From NCBI RefSeq assembly GCF_001423425.1, contig NZ_LMNX01000002.1, positions 682,001-746,000 on the forward strand: a stretch of 64,000 bases of DNA, read 5' to 3'. The notes under the pieces are model-generated. The model saw only the letters and a list, made by a program, of their open reading frames with translations. It searched no databases and was not told the DNA's origin. This DNA comes from Rhizobium sp. Leaf306. Its GTDB lineage: Bacteria; Pseudomonadota; Alphaproteobacteria; Rhizobiales; Rhizobiaceae. A program made the position numbers and the translations under genes. Shown here one piece after another: positions 63,642 to 64,000 of the stretch; the first letter of the stretch is position 1; each line of letters opens with the position of its first letter.

Positions 63642-64000
63642 GCGAGGCGATCTCCCAGCAGGAACTGCATGGCGCGGTCTAGCCTGATATGCGGGACCGA
63701 TAGGGTAATGCCGCCCTTTTCGTCGAGGGCTGGGGGTCGGAAACGAACCACGTTGACATCAGGAAGCTCGGAACCCGGCTGACCGAGCTGGCGAAACAAG
63801 GCCTCCGGGTCGGCCGGTAGGTCTCCCGGGAAGATCGCCGTCTGGCGCGTGCCGTCAAAGACTTCGCCATTGATGGTTTCGCCCGCCATCGGGGTGCCGA
63901 CGATGACCGGCAGCTGATGGCTGCCGTCCTTGACCGAGGCCTCGCGCGTGGCGCGCACGGAGGCGATTGCCATCACGTCGATGCCGGCGCCGGCCATGCC
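63638..64000 (-). CDS. YcjX-like (DUF463) protein, C-terminal part; 5' end outside window
   Basis: The last roughly 120 codons of a COG3106 YcjX-family protein are visible. Segments such as VMAIASVRATREAS, VIVGTPMAGETINGE, FPGDLPADPEALF and VVRFRPPALDEKGGI fit the C-terminal domain of the family, which has an N-terminal P-loop not visible here. The frame is open to the right edge, so it continues past 64000. ATGA overlap with the YcjF-like gene. Confidence 0.8.
   Translation of the reverse strand, partial: GMAGAGIDVMAIASVRATREASVKDGSHQLPVIVGTPMAGETINGEVFDGTRQTAIFPGDLPADPEALFRQLGQPGSELPDVNVVRFRPPALDEKGGITLSVPHIRLDRAMQFLLGDRLA

Overview
The window is a piece of a high-GC alphaproteobacterial chromosome, almost certainly from a member of the Rhizobiaceae (Rhizobium/Neorhizobium/Agrobacterium/Ensifer group). 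The strongest pointers are a giant coiled-coil protein of the GPR/RgsE polar-growth type, a class II (plant-type) DAHP synthase, a malic enzyme with a phosphotransacetylase-like tail, BluB, a two-permease opine/histidine-family amino-acid transporter, and an EcfG-type general-stress promoter. I see no rRNA gene, confident tRNA, insertion sequence, phage gene or CRISPR array. The region is core-like, with genes densely packed on both strands.

Layout. 1-7.6 kb: left-edge fragment of a GH114-like glycosidase, a membrane histidine kinase, a secreted nuclease, a uracil-DNA glycosylase-like protein, an Lrp/AsnC regulator, a secreted alpha/beta hydrolase, a GAF histidine kinase and a 3-hydroxyisobutyrate dehydrogenase-family enzyme. 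7.7-11.3 kb: CopD-like and DinB-like proteins, an unrecognised 504-aa membrane protein whose ribosome-binding site lies in an inverted repeat, and a TPR-methyltransferase. 11.4-13.9 kb: amino-acid ABC transporter (binding protein, two permeases, no local ATPase). 14.2-16.5 kb: OmpA-family protein with a long charged low-complexity region behind an EcfG-like promoter. 16.6-18.7 kb: EamA transporter-mobA-mobB operon. 18.9-25.6 kb: chemoreceptor, moaA, and a DUF971-Kef antiporter-PPOX run. 25.6-36 kb: diguanylate cyclase, fumC, L,D-transpeptidase, phosphoglycolate phosphatase, rpiA, a DUF2059 protein, gor and DAHP synthase. 36-44 kb: TadG/TadE pair, TolB-like propeller, bluB, a secreted hypothetical protein, malic enzyme and an LpxH-like phosphoesterase. 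44.2-49.3 kb: dipeptide epimerase, then a complete Mla-type lipid-transport operon (STAS-MlaE, MlaF, MlaD, PqiC-like lipoprotein). 50.4-57.7 kb: the 2451-aa GPR/RgsE-like protein with eight 55-aa tandem repeats. 58.2-64 kb: Hpt protein, 2Fe-2S ferredoxin, DUF922-like protein, folP-folB-folK, a secreted hypothetical protein, and a YcjF/YcjX pair cut by the right edge.

Functionally the window is rich in envelope and growth-pole biology: polar growth ring, L,D-transpeptidase, OmpA-type peptidoglycan anchor, Mla lipid transport and a cell-wall-type epimerase. It also carries cofactor biosynthesis (molybdopterin, folate, B12 lower ligand) and signalling (two histidine kinases, Hpt, diguanylate cyclase, chemoreceptor). 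The items most worth following up are the repeat array of the growth-pole protein, the SD-occluding inverted repeat before the 504-aa membrane protein, the EcfG-like promoter of the OmpA gene, and two structured intergenic regions (49.3-49.7 kb and 59.0-59.45 kb). Starts were chosen by eye from Shine-Dalgarno position and family length; no database search was run.
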